Below, one piece after another: positions 1 to 14,035 of a DNA stretch of 64,000 bases. The DNA is from Pseudomonas serboccidentalis. GTDB taxonomy: Bacteria; Pseudomonadota; Gammaproteobacteria; Pseudomonadales; Pseudomonadaceae. Each line of letters opens with the position of its first letter. Position 1 is the first letter of the stretch. The position numbers and the translations under genes are program-made. The notes below the pieces were generated by a model. It had not been told where the DNA came from. It searched no databases and saw only the letters and a program-made list of their open reading frames with translations. Location: positions 2,052,880-2,116,879 of the forward strand of contig NZ_CP101655.1 in NCBI RefSeq assembly GCF_028830055.1, in the 5' to 3' direction.

Positions 1-2
1 AA

Positions 3-3000
3 ACCTCGACCCCCGGCACCTTTCAGGCGGTCGAACCGGGGATGACCGTCGGCCAGTTTCTCTCGCTCTGTCGCACGCTCGACGTCGGCGCCCGTTATCA
101 GGAGCGGCTGCAGGCGTTTTTCGAGTCGACGGCTGCATTGCGCGAGCAATTCATCGCCAGCCAGAAAGCCGCGTTGCGTGCCGCTGCCGAACTGGCCTTG
201 CTGAAAAAGGACATCGAACCTGACGACTACAGCATGATCCTGTCGGTGGTCGACGGTGAGATCCATCCGCGATTGGGCGGCAAACCGGTGTGGTTTCGTG
301 ATCTGAGCCTGATGAAAAGAAGGATGACGGGCTGTGTCGTTTTCAGTATCAGTGAGCGCTATCGCTACACCAGCGAGTTCATCGTCTACATTCCGCACGA
401 TCCCGAACAGCCGCTCAAGCGCTGCAGCGGGGCGCAGATGCAGGAGATGCTCAAGAGCAAGTTCACCGCTACCGACAGCACGCCCGGCACCGGCGAGACA
501 ACCGCCTATCAGCGCTTTTTCAGTCAGTTCGTGGCTTATGCCGACCGGCCTTATTACTTCAGCCAGTTCAGCGAACCCACGGCGGATTCTCCGCCTGATC
601 CGTTGCATTCGATCTGGGTCAAAGTCGCGCAGATGATTCCGCCGATTTCTACCGTGGCAGGGATCAAGGAGTTGCCCCCCGAGACACAAGGCAAGCGCCA
701 GCCGGTGGCCGATCCTTACCTCAATCCATTCGGCATCACCCGCGCAGGCGTGGCCGGGATCTGGGCAGCCAACACCGATCTGTGGCAATACCTCTACGAG
801 CAACACCACGCGAAGCTGTTGGCCGATGCCCGCGCTCACGCCGTGCCGACGGCGGATGCCGATGCCAAGGCGCGGGCAGAAAAGCTTGGCCATCTGCTGG
901 AGTTCGGCATGTTCGCCTTTAATCTGGTGTCGATGTTCGTCCCGGTACTGGGCGAGATCATGATGGCGGTCATGGCCGGGCAACTGCTTTATGAGTCGTT
1001 CGAGGGGGCGATCGAGTGGTCCGAGAACGATCGCCGCGCAGCCAAGGCGCATCTGGTCGATGTGGCGCAAAACCTGGCGTTGATCGGGGTGATGGCCGGC
1101 GTCGGCAAGGGCCTCGGCAAACTGAGTGCGATCAAGGCCGAGCCCGTGATCGAAGGGCTGGAGCAGGTCAAGCGGCCTGATGGCAGCACCCGACTGTGGC
1201 AACCTGACCTGACGGCTTATGAAAGTGATGTCACGCTTGCCGCAACCTCTGTTCCCGATGCCCAAGGCATTCACCGGCTGAACGGCAATACCTACATTCG
1301 GTTGCACACCCGGGTTTACCAGACGCTCTTCGATCAACGTCTGCACAAGTGGCGCATTCTGCATCCGCGTGAGGCGGCAGCCTATCAACCGATTCTCGAA
1401 CACAACCGCCTCGGCGCCTGGCGCCATTCTCTGGAGCGTCCGCTGGCGTGGGACCGCTTGACCCTGCTGCGGCGCATAGGGCATTCGACCGAGGCCTTCT
1501 CCGATGAACAATTGCTGCACATTGCCGAGGTCAGTGGCATCGGTGATGACGCCTTGCGCCAGATGCATCTGGACAACGCACCGGCCCCTTTGCCGTTAGC
1601 CGATGCCCTGCGCCTGTTTGAGACTGAGCAGGGCGTTGCGCGAATCATCGATCAGGTCGAGCGCGCGACGCCTCTTGATGAGCAATACCTGCTGACGCTG
1701 CCATTGCTGACCGAGATGCCACGCTGGCCGGCCGGGCGCGTGCTGGAGGTTTTCGAAGGCCCGGACCTTTCAGGCGCCAGTGTGCGCTATGGCGCTGAAT
1801 CGCAGTTGCCGGGTGACAGTGCCAAGGCACCGATCCGCCTGAGCCGCGCCGATGTGCTGGGCGGTCAGATGCCTGCACGCATTCTGGCAAGCCTGGAGGA
1901 GTCGGAAATCATCAGACTGTTGGGGGCCGAGCCGGCTCGGGTGGTTGAGTCCAGGCCGCAGGAGTTCGGCAAGCAGTTGACCGACTTCCTGAAAACACAC
2001 CAGCCGGCCATGTTCGAAAGGCTTTACGCCGAACCGGCGACCACAGATCCACGTATCGCTCTCCTGCAAAGGGCGACCCCGGGACTGGGCAGCGACGCGG
2101 CGACCCGGGTGCTGCTGCAGGCGAATGCCGAGGAGCTTGCCCGCCTCGAGTCATCGCCGCACGTCCCGTTGAGGTTGCTGGAGACATCACGCGATTACGC
2201 CCGGCAGAGGCAATTCGATCACGCCCTGAGCGGTCTGCACATGGAAAACCTCGGCGCAAGCCAGAGCAAGTGGCTGGCGCTGCGTGCGTTGGAAAAACTG
2301 CCCGGGTGGTCGGACGATATGCGTCTGGAGCTGCGAGAGGGTGGTGTCCACGGGCCGTTGCTCGACAGCATCGGCAGTGAACATGCCAGTCAGCTGAAGT
2401 ATCTGGTCAAGCAGGGACCTTCCTATCAGGCGTTCAATGAGCATGGCGAGGCGCTCAACGGCATCGCGCGTCAGGGCGACAACTTTTTCGATTCGATCAT
2501 GCACGCATTACCCGATGAGTCCCGCCAGGCACTCGGCTTTGCCGATGTGGGGGAGAGTGCAGGTTTACGCCGGGCAGTGCTCGACCATGTCATGCGCAAC
2601 CGTACCGAATTGAAGCGTCTGGCAGACAAGCGTCATGGCGCCTCCAAGGGGTTCAAGCCGCCGGTTCGTGTGGCGGGAGGCAGGTTGGGTTATTACGCCA
2701 GCGGTCGTGGTCAGGGCGTCAATCCGTTGCTGGTCACCCGTGTGCAGGATGTCTATCCAGCGCTCACCGATCAACAGGCCGGCGGGTTTATCCTCAAGCA
2801 GATGGCGGCGGGGAAGAGCGATGCGCAGATCTACGAGCTGTTGCAACGGCGCCTGCGCGAATGGCAGGCGCTGGAGTCAACCCTCGCCGAATGGGAAGGA
2901 GGGGCGGCACCCGAGCCGATGCTGGTGTCGCTGATCGGTGGCAAGTCGAGTGTCGTGCGCAACCTCAAACAGTCCTGGCGCAGTGCGCCGCTGAGCGAGT

Positions 3001-6000
3001 ATCAATCGGCAGCCGCGCGTCTGGACATCGTCTGTGACGAGCCGTTGCCCGCGTTGCCGGCAGACTTTTCCCATGTGCGGGAGTTGAGCGTCAGAGGGCG
3101 TTGTATCACCGATGCCAATGCCGATGCGCTGCTGGGTGCCTTTCCCGAATTGCAAACGTTACGCGTCAATGCGACCGGCGGATCATTCAGCAACCTCCCT
3201 GCTGCCTTGCAGCAGATGCCACAGCTGACAGATTTGACGATTTACAGCGCGACACCGTTAGCAACCGACATGCCACAGCGCCTGGGCCAACTGACCCGAC
3301 TCGAAGCATTGACGGTGTGTTCGGCCGGTTATCAGCCGATCACCTTCGACGTCAGCCGGATGCGTCGTCTGCGCAAGCTGGAAATCGCTGCCTACTCATT
3401 GCTGGAGTGGCCGACCGGCGCACTGGAACTGCCCGATCTCGAGCGCCTGAATCTCAGGGACACGGGGGTCAGCACCTTACCCCAAGGCATGCTGCAGGGG
3501 CATGGAAAACTCTGGTCAGGGCTGTCGCTGGACTGGTCGCGCTTCTCGCGCGAGTCTTTCAAGGGCGCGTACGAATACGTCAAGACCCACCCCGAACACC
3601 TGATCGATCAAGAGATGATGCTCAGAGACTATTGCAAGGGGGAGCTGAGGCGTTTGGGTGAGGGCGTGAATGAATCGCTGGAGAGCATGCAGAACCGCTT
3701 TTTTCAACAGTGGACCGATGCCCATCAGCGGTTCACCGCGATCGAGGCCTTGAGCGAGCAATATGCAGCGCTGGAAGCGCAGTTGTACGAGTGGTCGCAC
3801 CAACTGTCGCCTACCCAGGAAAACCTGCTGGAGAGCATTCACCGTTCGAACGCCGCGAATGCCCTGAGAACCAACTGGCGCAAGGGCCTGTTCAAACGTT
3901 ATGGCTCGTCGATCAGTGCCTCGACCGTGGACTTGTCGGGGCTGATGCTCACGGAGCTTCCTGCGTTACCGGCCGGCACGTTTTCACATGTGCGCAGCTT
4001 GCTCCTGCACGGCCAGCGAGCCAGTGCCGTGCAGGTGAGGCGATTTGTCAGCGCCTTCAGCGAGGTACAAACCCTTGACCTGAGCGACAACGGATTGCGC
4101 GAATGTCCGATTGAACCCGGTGAGCTGCCCCGGCTTTCCCGGCTTAATCTCGCAGACAACCGGCTGACCGAGTGGCTGCCGATGCAACAGACCCTGGAGA
4201 CGTTGCCGGCGCTTGAGTATCTGGATTTGCACAACAATCCACTGACCGAGCTTGAGGTCAGCGGCCTGACGCGTTTGAAGGCATTGAGCCTGCGGGATAC
4301 GCATTTGCAAGCCTGGCCCCAAGGCGCAGAAGGCCTGCGGCAGTTGACCTGGGTGGATTTGCGCAACAGCAAGATCTCTACGCTGCCAGGGACATTTCTG
4401 CACAGCACAGCGTTGATCCATACCAACCTGGCAGGGACGCCGTTGACTCCGGACACGGTTGCAGCACTGCAAGTGGCGCGACGTCGAATCGAGTTCGAGA
4501 TCGGCTTGCCGGACGGTGCGTTGCAGGCGTTTGCTCAAGAGCCTGTCCCGTCCCGCTTCCCGCCCTCCGAAGACGGGCTGTCGGTGGCCCGGCATCTGCT
4601 GCCATTGCCACAGGCCCCGGTCGGCGAAGGGTCTGCGTTGATGATCAAGCAACTGCAGCGCATGCAGCCGGGGTTCTCCGACGCGCAAGCGTTGCAGGCT
4701 ATTGAGCAACTGCAACTGAGCGGGTTGTCGCAGGCTGAGGTCGGCCAGCGGATCGCCGCCTGGAACCAGACCTTTGAGACGCTGGTACGCAGCCTCAATG
4801 GCTGGTTGTATACCCGCGAGACTCAGGGCCCCGGCTGGATGATCTCCTCGCAAAATCGCAGTCTGGCCGCTTGGCGCATCCTCAGTTGCTGGCGGGCGCG
4901 ACTGCCCGGCGCAATTGAATCGACGCATGTCGTGCTGGACCTCAACGGCTTGCAGTTGGGCGATTTGCCGACGCTGCCGGAAGATTTCGCGCATGTCACC
5001 TCCGTGAACCTGACGGGCGCGAGAGTGACGGCCGACGGCTCCAACGGGTTCCTCGGTGCTTTCGCCCAGGCGCGGGCTTTGGTGCTTAACGGCAATGAAC
5101 TGGAAACCTTGCCCGAAGCGGTCAGGCGCATGACTGGGCTTGAGCGACTGGAGTTGTCCAGCAACCGTTTCTATAACCCGGAACCCTTGTACGAAGCCCT
5201 GTCCGGTCATGCGCGCCTGACCTGGCTGGATCTGAGCTACAACAACCTCGAATCGTTCGAGGTCAACTACTTCGAACAACTGGAGGCGCTCGATCTGAGC
5301 AGCAACAATCTGATCGATTGGCCAGCCGGGGCACTCAATGCCGAGCATCTGCAGACACTGAACCTGAGCCGCAACGACATCACGACGATTCCCGAAGGAG
5401 CGTTTGACGGTAGCCATGAGTTGCTGCTGGACGGTATCGACCTGACCGACAATTACTATCTCTCGGAAGATAGCCTCGAGCGACTTCGAGCCTATCAGGC
5501 CGCAAGCGGGCGCGAACGGGTTCTGGGTTTTTCGCAAGCTGAACTTGCAGAAATGGAAGATGATCTTGCCGGCGGACTGACCGAAACGACCGACAGCATC
5601 GAGTCGGATGAGATACTTCCTGGCGAGCAGGCGCATGCGCAACAAAAAGCGCCATGGCTGGCTAACCTCGCACCGGACGAGATGATTGCCCGCGACAAAC
5701 TCTGGGATCAACTGGCCGCAGAGCCGGAGAGCGGCGCGTTCTTTCATTTGCTTGAGCGGTTGCAGGATTCGCGGGAATTTCGAGTGGCAAACGCTGACCT
5801 GACCCGACGGGTCTGGGTGGTCATGGAGGCTGCGGCCAGCAATACCGAACTCAGAGAGATCATCTTCGCCAGCTCCACGACCCACGGCACCTGCGTCGAC
5901 GGACGTATCCTGACGTTCAGTGGTCTGGAGAGCAAAGTGTTCATCCACAATGTCTTGCTCGACCTCCCGGAACGCGGTGCCACGGTTCGGGGTAAAGCCT

Positions 6001-6527
6001 TGCTGACGTTGTCGCGGCAACTCTTCCGGCTGGACAGGGTAGACGAACTGGCAAGAGCCGCCTCCGCACGCAGCGGCTTCGACGAAGCGGAGGTGCGCCT
6101 GGGCTACCGTATCGGTTTGACGGGCGGTTGGGAGGATGGACTGGAACTCCCCGGGCAGCCGAAGAACATGTCGTTCGCCTCTGGTGTCACCCCGCAACAG
6201 CTGCTCAACGCTCGAGCCGAGGTGGTTACCGCCGAACGCTCTGACAGGTTTCTTGAATACCTTATCCAGCGTGATTACTGGATGGATTTTCTCAAGGAAC
6301 AACAGCCTGACGCGATCCGGGAGCTGGACGAAACGTCATTGTCGGAGGAGGGCGGGGAAGAAGGATTATCTGCCGATGATCCAGAGTATGTGACCCGGTT
6401 GTTCGACCACATGGCAGCGCGTAACGCCAGGTTGATCGAACTGTCGCGCCAGGAGGTCGAGCTCATCGGCTCAGCTGCCGACAACGAGCCCGTCCCCGGT
6501 TCGTCAAAACACCTGACAGGTGCTTGA
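3..6527 (+). CDS. Giant LRR / NEL-type E3 ubiquitin ligase effector, 5' end outside window
   Basis: The reading frame is open to the left edge and continues in family-like sequence before the first Met (base 42), so the N terminus lies outside the window; 2161 residues follow that Met. The N-terminal part resembles the dermonecrotic-toxin-like domain common in large Pseudomonas effectors. A hydrophobic stretch at about residues 285-330 could insert in membranes. Three blocks of leucine-rich repeats lie at about 1010-1160, 1290-1480 and 1625-1810. The last 300 residues look like a NEL domain: the motif THGTCVDGR contains the C-x-D signature, with the probable catalytic Cys at 1951. NEL proteins (IpaH, SspH) transfer ubiquitin to host proteins after secretion. 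No secretion genes are nearby, so target and export route are unknown. It converges on metH. Confidence 0.85.
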   Translation, partial: TSTPGTFQAVEPGMTVGQFLSLCRTLDVGARYQERLQAFFESTAALREQFIASQKAALRAAAELALLKKDIEPDDYSMILSVVDGEIHPRLGGKPVWFRDLSLMKRRMTGCVVFSISERYRYTSEFIVYIPHDPEQPLKRCSGAQMQEMLKSKFTATDSTPGTGETTAYQRFFSQFVAYADRPYYFSQFSEPTADSPPDPLHSIWVKVAQMIPPISTVAGIKELPPETQGKRQPVADPYLNPFGITRAGVAGIWAANTDLWQYLYEQHHAKLLADARAHAVPTADADAKARAEKLGHLLEFGMFAFNLVSMFVPVLGEIMMAVMAGQLLYESFEGAIEWSENDRRAAKAHLVDVAQNLALIGVMAGVGKGLGKLSAIKAEPVIEGLEQVKRPDGSTRLWQPDLTAYESDVTLAATSVPDAQGIHRLNGNTYIRLHTRVYQTLFDQRLHKWRILHPREAAAYQPILEHNRLGAWRHSLERPLAWDRLTLLRRIGHSTEAFSDEQLLHIAEVSGIGDDALRQMHLDNAPAPLPLADALRLFETEQGVARIIDQVERATPLDEQYLLTLPLLTEMPRWPAGRVLEVFEGPDLSGASVRYGAESQLPGDSAKAPIRLSRADVLGGQMPARILASLEESEIIRLLGAEPARVVESRPQEFGKQLTDFLKTHQPAMFERLYAEPATTDPRIALLQRATPGLGSDAATRVLLQANAEELARLESSPHVPLRLLETSRDYARQRQFDHALSGLHMENLGASQSKWLALRALEKLPGWSDDMRLELREGGVHGPLLDSIGSEHASQLKYLVKQGPSYQAFNEHGEALNGIARQGDNFFDSIMHALPDESRQALGFADVGESAGLRRAVLDHVMRNRTELKRLADKRHGASKGFKPPVRVAGGRLGYYASGRGQGVNPLLVTRVQDVYPALTDQQAGGFILKQMAAGKSDAQIYELLQRRLREWQALESTLAEWEGGAAPEPMLVSLIGGKSSVVRNLKQSWRSAPLSEYQSAAARLDIVCDEPLPALPADFSHVRELSVRGRCITDANADALLGAFPELQTLRVNATGGSFSNLPAALQQMPQLTDLTIYSATPLATDMPQRLGQLTRLEALTVCSAGYQPITFDVSRMRRLRKLEIAAYSLLEWPTGALELPDLERLNLRDTGVSTLPQGMLQGHGKLWSGLSLDWSRFSRESFKGAYEYVKTHPEHLIDQEMMLRDYCKGELRRLGEGVNESLESMQNRFFQQWTDAHQRFTAIEALSEQYAALEAQLYEWSHQLSPTQENLLESIHRSNAANALRTNWRKGLFKRYGSSISASTVDLSGLMLTELPALPAGTFSHVRSLLLHGQRASAVQVRRFVSAFSEVQTLDLSDNGLRECPIEPGELPRLSRLNLADNRLTEWLPMQQTLETLPALEYLDLHNNPLTELEVSGLTRLKALSLRDTHLQAWPQGAEGLRQLTWVDLRNSKISTLPGTFLHSTALIHTNLAGTPLTPDTVAALQVARRRIEFEIGLPDGALQAFAQEPVPSRFPPSEDGLSVARHLLPLPQAPVGEGSALMIKQLQRMQPGFSDAQALQAIEQLQLSGLSQAEVGQRIAAWNQTFETLVRSLNGWLYTRETQGPGWMISSQNRSLAAWRILSCWRARLPGAIESTHVVLDLNGLQLGDLPTLPEDFAHVTSVNLTGARVTADGSNGFLGAFAQARALVLNGNELETLPEAVRRMTGLERLELSSNRFYNPEPLYEALSGHARLTWLDLSYNNLESFEVNYFEQLEALDLSSNNLIDWPAGALNAEHLQTLNLSRNDITTIPEGAFDGSHELLLDGIDLTDNYYLSEDSLERLRAYQAASGRERVLGFSQAELAEMEDDLAGGLTETTDSIESDEILPGEQAHAQQKAPWLANLAPDEMIARDKLWDQLAAEPESGAFFHLLERLQDSREFRVANADLTRRVWVVMEAAASNTELREIIFASSTTHGTCVDGRILTFSGLESKVFIHNVLLDLPERGATVRGKALLTLSRQLFRLDRVDELARAASARSGFDEAEVRLGYRIGLTGGWEDGLELPGQPKNMSFASGVTPQQLLNARAEVVTAERSDRFLEYLIQRDYWMDFLKEQQPDAIRELDETSLSEEGGEEGLSADDPEYVTRLFDHMAARNARLIELSRQEVELIGSAADNEPVPGSSKHLTGA

Positions 6528-6546
6528 CGCTTAACGACCGCTCAAC

Positions 6547-6575
6547 CTGCGCCGCCGGTTTGCCCGGCGGCGCAG
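6547..6575. terminator. Strong hairpin between convergent genes
   Basis: A perfect 12-bp GC-rich stem (CTGCGCCGCCGG and its complement) with a 5-base loop sits between the stop of the NEL gene and the stop of metH. Neither side has a clear T-run, so it may end transcription in both directions only weakly or with help from Rho. Confidence 0.55.
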
Positions 6576-6594
6576 ATTATCGATCGGCGCCCGG

Positions 6595-10305
<3,711 letters not shown>

Positions 10306-10460
10306 TTGGACTACTCGAAAAGACCATTACGAAGGGCCGGGATCATAACAAACCTGTGCGCTTTTAGAGCATGTGACGCTTTTTCATGAATATCGCTCAT
10401 GTTGGTACGAGTGTCATACTGTAGAATCGCCGCGTTTTTTCCAGGATCGGGATCAAAGGC

Positions 10461-12755
10461 ATGTCGTACCGCGTCATCAGCATTTTCTTGCTGTTCTTAA
10501 GCTGGGGCGCCATTGCGCAGGAGTCCACGATCTCGCCTCCGATTTCCTACAGCCGGGACATTCAACCGATCTTCACCGAGAAGTGCGTGGCCTGCCATGC
10601 GTGCTACGACTCCGCCTGTCAGCTCAATCTGGGCAGCGGCGAAGGTGCTGACCGTGGCGCCAGCAAGATGCCGGTCTACGACGGTGAACGCCCCCGGGCC
10701 GCGCCCACCACTCGACTGTTCTATGACGCCTTTGGTAAACGCGCCTGGCAGCAGAAGGGCTTCTATTCGGTGCTCGACGCCCAAGGCAGCCAGGCGGCGC
10801 TCATGGCCCGTATGCTGGAACTGGGCCACAAGACCCCGTTGACGCCCAACGCCAGGCTCCCCGACGAGATCGTGCTGGGCCTCAATCGCGAAACGATGTG
10901 TCCCATGCCTGCCGAATTCGAAGGCTACGCCGCTACGCATCCGAAAGAAGGCATGCCGCTGGCCGTCACCGGCCTGACCGATCAGCAATACCAGACCCTT
11001 CAACGCTGGCTGGCGTCCGGTGCGCCGATCGACGCGCAAGGCCTGGCGCCGAGTGCCAAAGAAGCCGTGCAGGTCATCCAGTGGGAAAACCTGCTCAACA
11101 CCCCGGGGGCGCGGGAAAGTCTGGTCGGACGCTGGTTGTTCGAACACTGGTTCCTCGCGCACATCTACTTTAAGGACGGCGAGCCGGGGCATTACTTCCA
11201 GTGGGTGCGCTCGCGCACGCCGACGGGCCAGCCGATCGACCTGATCGCCACCCGTCGCCCGAATGACGACCCGGGCACCCAGATCTACTACCGCTTGTGG
11301 CCGGTGCAAGGGGTGATCGTGCACAAGACCCACATCACCTATCCGCTGAGCGCGGCGAAGATGGCGCGGGTCAAGAGCCTGTTCTACAGCGGCAACTGGC
11401 AGGTCAATGCGCTGCCGGGTTACGGGCCGCAGAGCCGGGCCAACCCGTTTGCCACGTTCGAGGCGATTCCGGCCCAGGCGCGTTACCAGTTCATGCTCGA
11501 TAACGCCGAATACTTCGTCCGCACATTCATTCGCGGGCCGGTGTGCCGTGGGCAGATCGCGACCGACGTGATCCGCGACAACTTCTGGGCGCTGTTCCAG
11601 GCCCCGGAACACGACCTGTACATCACCGACCCCAACTATCGTGGCCAGGCCACGCCGTTGCTGGCGATGCCGGGGCAGAACGACGATGTCGGCAGTGTGC
11701 TGAGCCTGTGGCACAACTACCGCAACAAACGTAACGAATACGAGGCCCTGCGCCGCGACAGCTACGCCGAAATCCCGGCCCCGAGCTGGTCGACCCTGTG
11801 GGCCGGCAACGACAATGCGCTGCTGAGCATCTTTCGCCACTTCGACAGCGCCTCGGTGACCAAAGGCCTGATCGGCGAGGTGCCACAGACGATGTGGCTG
11901 TTCGACTATCCGCTGCTGGAGCGCACCTATTACCAGTTGGCGGTCAACTTCGATGTGTTCGGCAACGTCTCTCATCAAGCGCAGACCCGCCTGTATTTCG
12001 ACCTGATTCGCAACGGCGCCGAACAGAATTTCCTGCGCCTGATGCCGGCCGACTCCCGCGAGGATTACCTCGACGATTGGTACCAGAGCAGCGGCCAGTT
12101 CAAGATGTGGCTCGATTACGAGGCCATCGATGACGACAAGCCGACCGGACTGAAACTGGACCCGAAGAATCCGAAGCACGACTTCGCCATGCAGTTGCTG
12201 ACGCGTTATGGCGACCTTAATGCGAATCCTGATCCGATCAACCGTTGCGATGGCGCCTATTGCTCGCGACCGAACATCGATCCGGCGCTGCAAAATGCCG
12301 AGCAGGCGCTCAGTCGCCTGACCTCGCGCCCGGCCGCCGGTTTGAAAGTGATCGACCAGTTGCCGGAAGCCACCATGCTGCGCATTGAAACCCGCAGTGG
12401 CAAACGCGAGATGTACAGCCTGCTGCGCAATCGTGCGCACAGCAACGTGGCGTTCCTGTTGGGCGAATCGCTGCGTTATCAGCCGGGGCTGGACACCTTG
12501 ACCATCTATCCGGGCGTACTCAGCAGTTACCCCAACTTCATGTTCAACATTCCGGCTGAGCAGGTACCGGATTTTGTCGACGCGATGGAAAACGCGAAGG
12601 ATGCCGACCGCTTCGAGAAAATCGTCGAACGCTGGGGAATTCGCCGCAGTCATCCGCAATTCTGGTTCTATTTCCACGACCTGAGCCAATACATCCACGA
12701 AACCGATCCGGTGGAAGAGGGCGTACTGGACATGAACCGCTACGAGAATCTTTGA
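10461..12755 (+). CDS. cti: Fatty acid cis/trans isomerase
   Basis: Cti converts cis-unsaturated phospholipid acyl chains to trans in the periplasm. This makes the membrane more rigid under solvent or heat stress and is typical of Pseudomonas and Vibrio. The 764-residue protein starts with a signal-like segment (about residues 1-20, ending AIAQES) and has the c-type haem site CVACH at residues 42-46, as expected for this haem enzyme. The length fits the family. It is divergent from metH, with 155 bases between the two starts, and appears monocistronic: a REP-like inverted repeat and a pseudogene follow. Confidence 0.95.
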   Translation: MSYRVISIFLLFLSWGAIAQESTISPPISYSRDIQPIFTEKCVACHACYDSACQLNLGSGEGADRGASKMPVYDGERPRAAPTTRLFYDAFGKRAWQQKGFYSVLDAQGSQAALMARMLELGHKTPLTPNARLPDEIVLGLNRETMCPMPAEFEGYAATHPKEGMPLAVTGLTDQQYQTLQRWLASGAPIDAQGLAPSAKEAVQVIQWENLLNTPGARESLVGRWLFEHWFLAHIYFKDGEPGHYFQWVRSRTPTGQPIDLIATRRPNDDPGTQIYYRLWPVQGVIVHKTHITYPLSAAKMARVKSLFYSGNWQVNALPGYGPQSRANPFATFEAIPAQARYQFMLDNAEYFVRTFIRGPVCRGQIATDVIRDNFWALFQAPEHDLYITDPNYRGQATPLLAMPGQNDDVGSVLSLWHNYRNKRNEYEALRRDSYAEIPAPSWSTLWAGNDNALLSIFRHFDSASVTKGLIGEVPQTMWLFDYPLLERTYYQLAVNFDVFGNVSHQAQTRLYFDLIRNGAEQNFLRLMPADSREDYLDDWYQSSGQFKMWLDYEAIDDDKPTGLKLDPKNPKHDFAMQLLTRYGDLNANPDPINRCDGAYCSRPNIDPALQNAEQALSRLTSRPAAGLKVIDQLPEATMLRIETRSGKREMYSLLRNRAHSNVAFLLGESLRYQPGLDTLTIYPGVLSSYPNFMFNIPAEQVPDFVDAMENAKDADRFEKIVERWGIRRSHPQFWFYFHDLSQYIHETDPVEEGVLDMNRYENL

Positions 12756-12803
12756 TCGTTTGAGAGTGACCTGCTGTCCCAAACTCTAACAACACCGCAA
12801 AAC

Positions 12804-12895
12804 CCTGTAGGAGCTGTCGAGTGCAACGAGGCTGCGATCTTTTGATCTTTTACCAACAAGATCAAAAGATCGCAGCGTGCCGCAGCTCCTACAGG
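12804..12895. repeat. REP-like inverted pair (GTAGGAGCTG/GATCTTTTGATC family)
   Basis: Two inverted arms, CCTGTAGGAGCTG...GCGATCTTTTGATC and its imperfect complement, enclose a short loop. The same family recurs at 13954, 25811, 27755, 32072 and 44071. Confidence 0.85.
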
Positions 12896-12935
12896 TGGGT
12901 GGTGGTGGTTCGAGAGATGTGGTCAGGAGCCCTCA

Positions 12936-13247
12936 ATGTTGATTTCAGTGCAGGCCCTGCGGGCGCTCGCCGCGTGGACGGTGGTCTGTCACCACTTCAT
13001 GCAGATTTTCTTCGACTTCAAGGCGCGCGGCCCGGGACCCTGAATGTCGGCTGGACCCTCAATTACGAAATGCTGTTCTACGTGCTGTTCGCCTGTGCGC
13101 TGGTGTTTCGGCGCGCTGGCCATCGGCGTGGGGTCGTGGTTGAGCTACGAATGGGTGGAAAAACGCAGCTATCAGTGGCTTAAAGCGCGGATCGATCGCG
13201 AATCTGCGGGTCCATCGGTCGTCGAGCTTTCCCGACAAAAATACTAG
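12936..13247 (+). pseudogene. Decayed acyltransferase (OafA/YrhL family)
   Basis: An ATG at 12936 opens a frame whose first residues (ISVQALRALAAWTVVCHHF) are a typical start of a membrane acyltransferase-3 protein, but it stops at 13043. Family-like sequence continues in another frame (NVGWTLNYEMLFYVLFACA, about 13040-13105) and then returns to the first frame (GSWLSYEWVEKRSYQWL, to about 13190). The pieces lie in the right order but far too close together: about 100 codons remain of a usual 350-650. Internal deletions plus frame changes are the simplest explanation. Confidence 0.75.
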
Positions 13248-13889
<642 letters not shown>

Positions 13890-13912
13890 GTAAGGTGTTC
13901 ACTGCGGACATG

Positions 13913-13943
13913 AAAAACGGCGCCCCGTGAGCGCCGTTTTTTT
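13913..13943 (+). terminator. Rho-independent terminator of nfuA
   Basis: The stem AACGGCGC / GCGCCGTT has a 7-base loop and is followed by a run of seven T, 23 bases after the nfuA stop. Confidence 0.9.
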
Positions 13944-13953
13944 ATGGGTGAAG

Positions 13954-14034
13954 CAAAAGATCGCAGCCTTCGGCAGCTCCTACAGGGATACACATTCCAA
14001 TGTAGGAGCTGCCGAAGGCTGCGATCTTTTGACT
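13954..14034. repeat. REP-like inverted pair
   Basis: Two inverted copies of TGTAGGAGCTGCCGAAGGCT...GATCTTTTG lie between the convergent nfuA and cobM genes and abut the cobM stop. Confidence 0.85.
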
Positions 14035-14035
14035 T

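Noticed and set aside
3984..6302. A 772-codon minus-strand frame opposite the NEL gene
   Set aside because: It is an antisense shadow caused by high third-position GC; it has no recognisable domain and the plus strand has clear LRR and NEL motifs.
10306..10460. B12 riboswitch before metH
   Set aside because: No B12 box or core block is present in the 155 bases.
10497..12782. A 761-codon minus-strand frame opposite cti
   Set aside because: Antisense shadow of cti with no domain.
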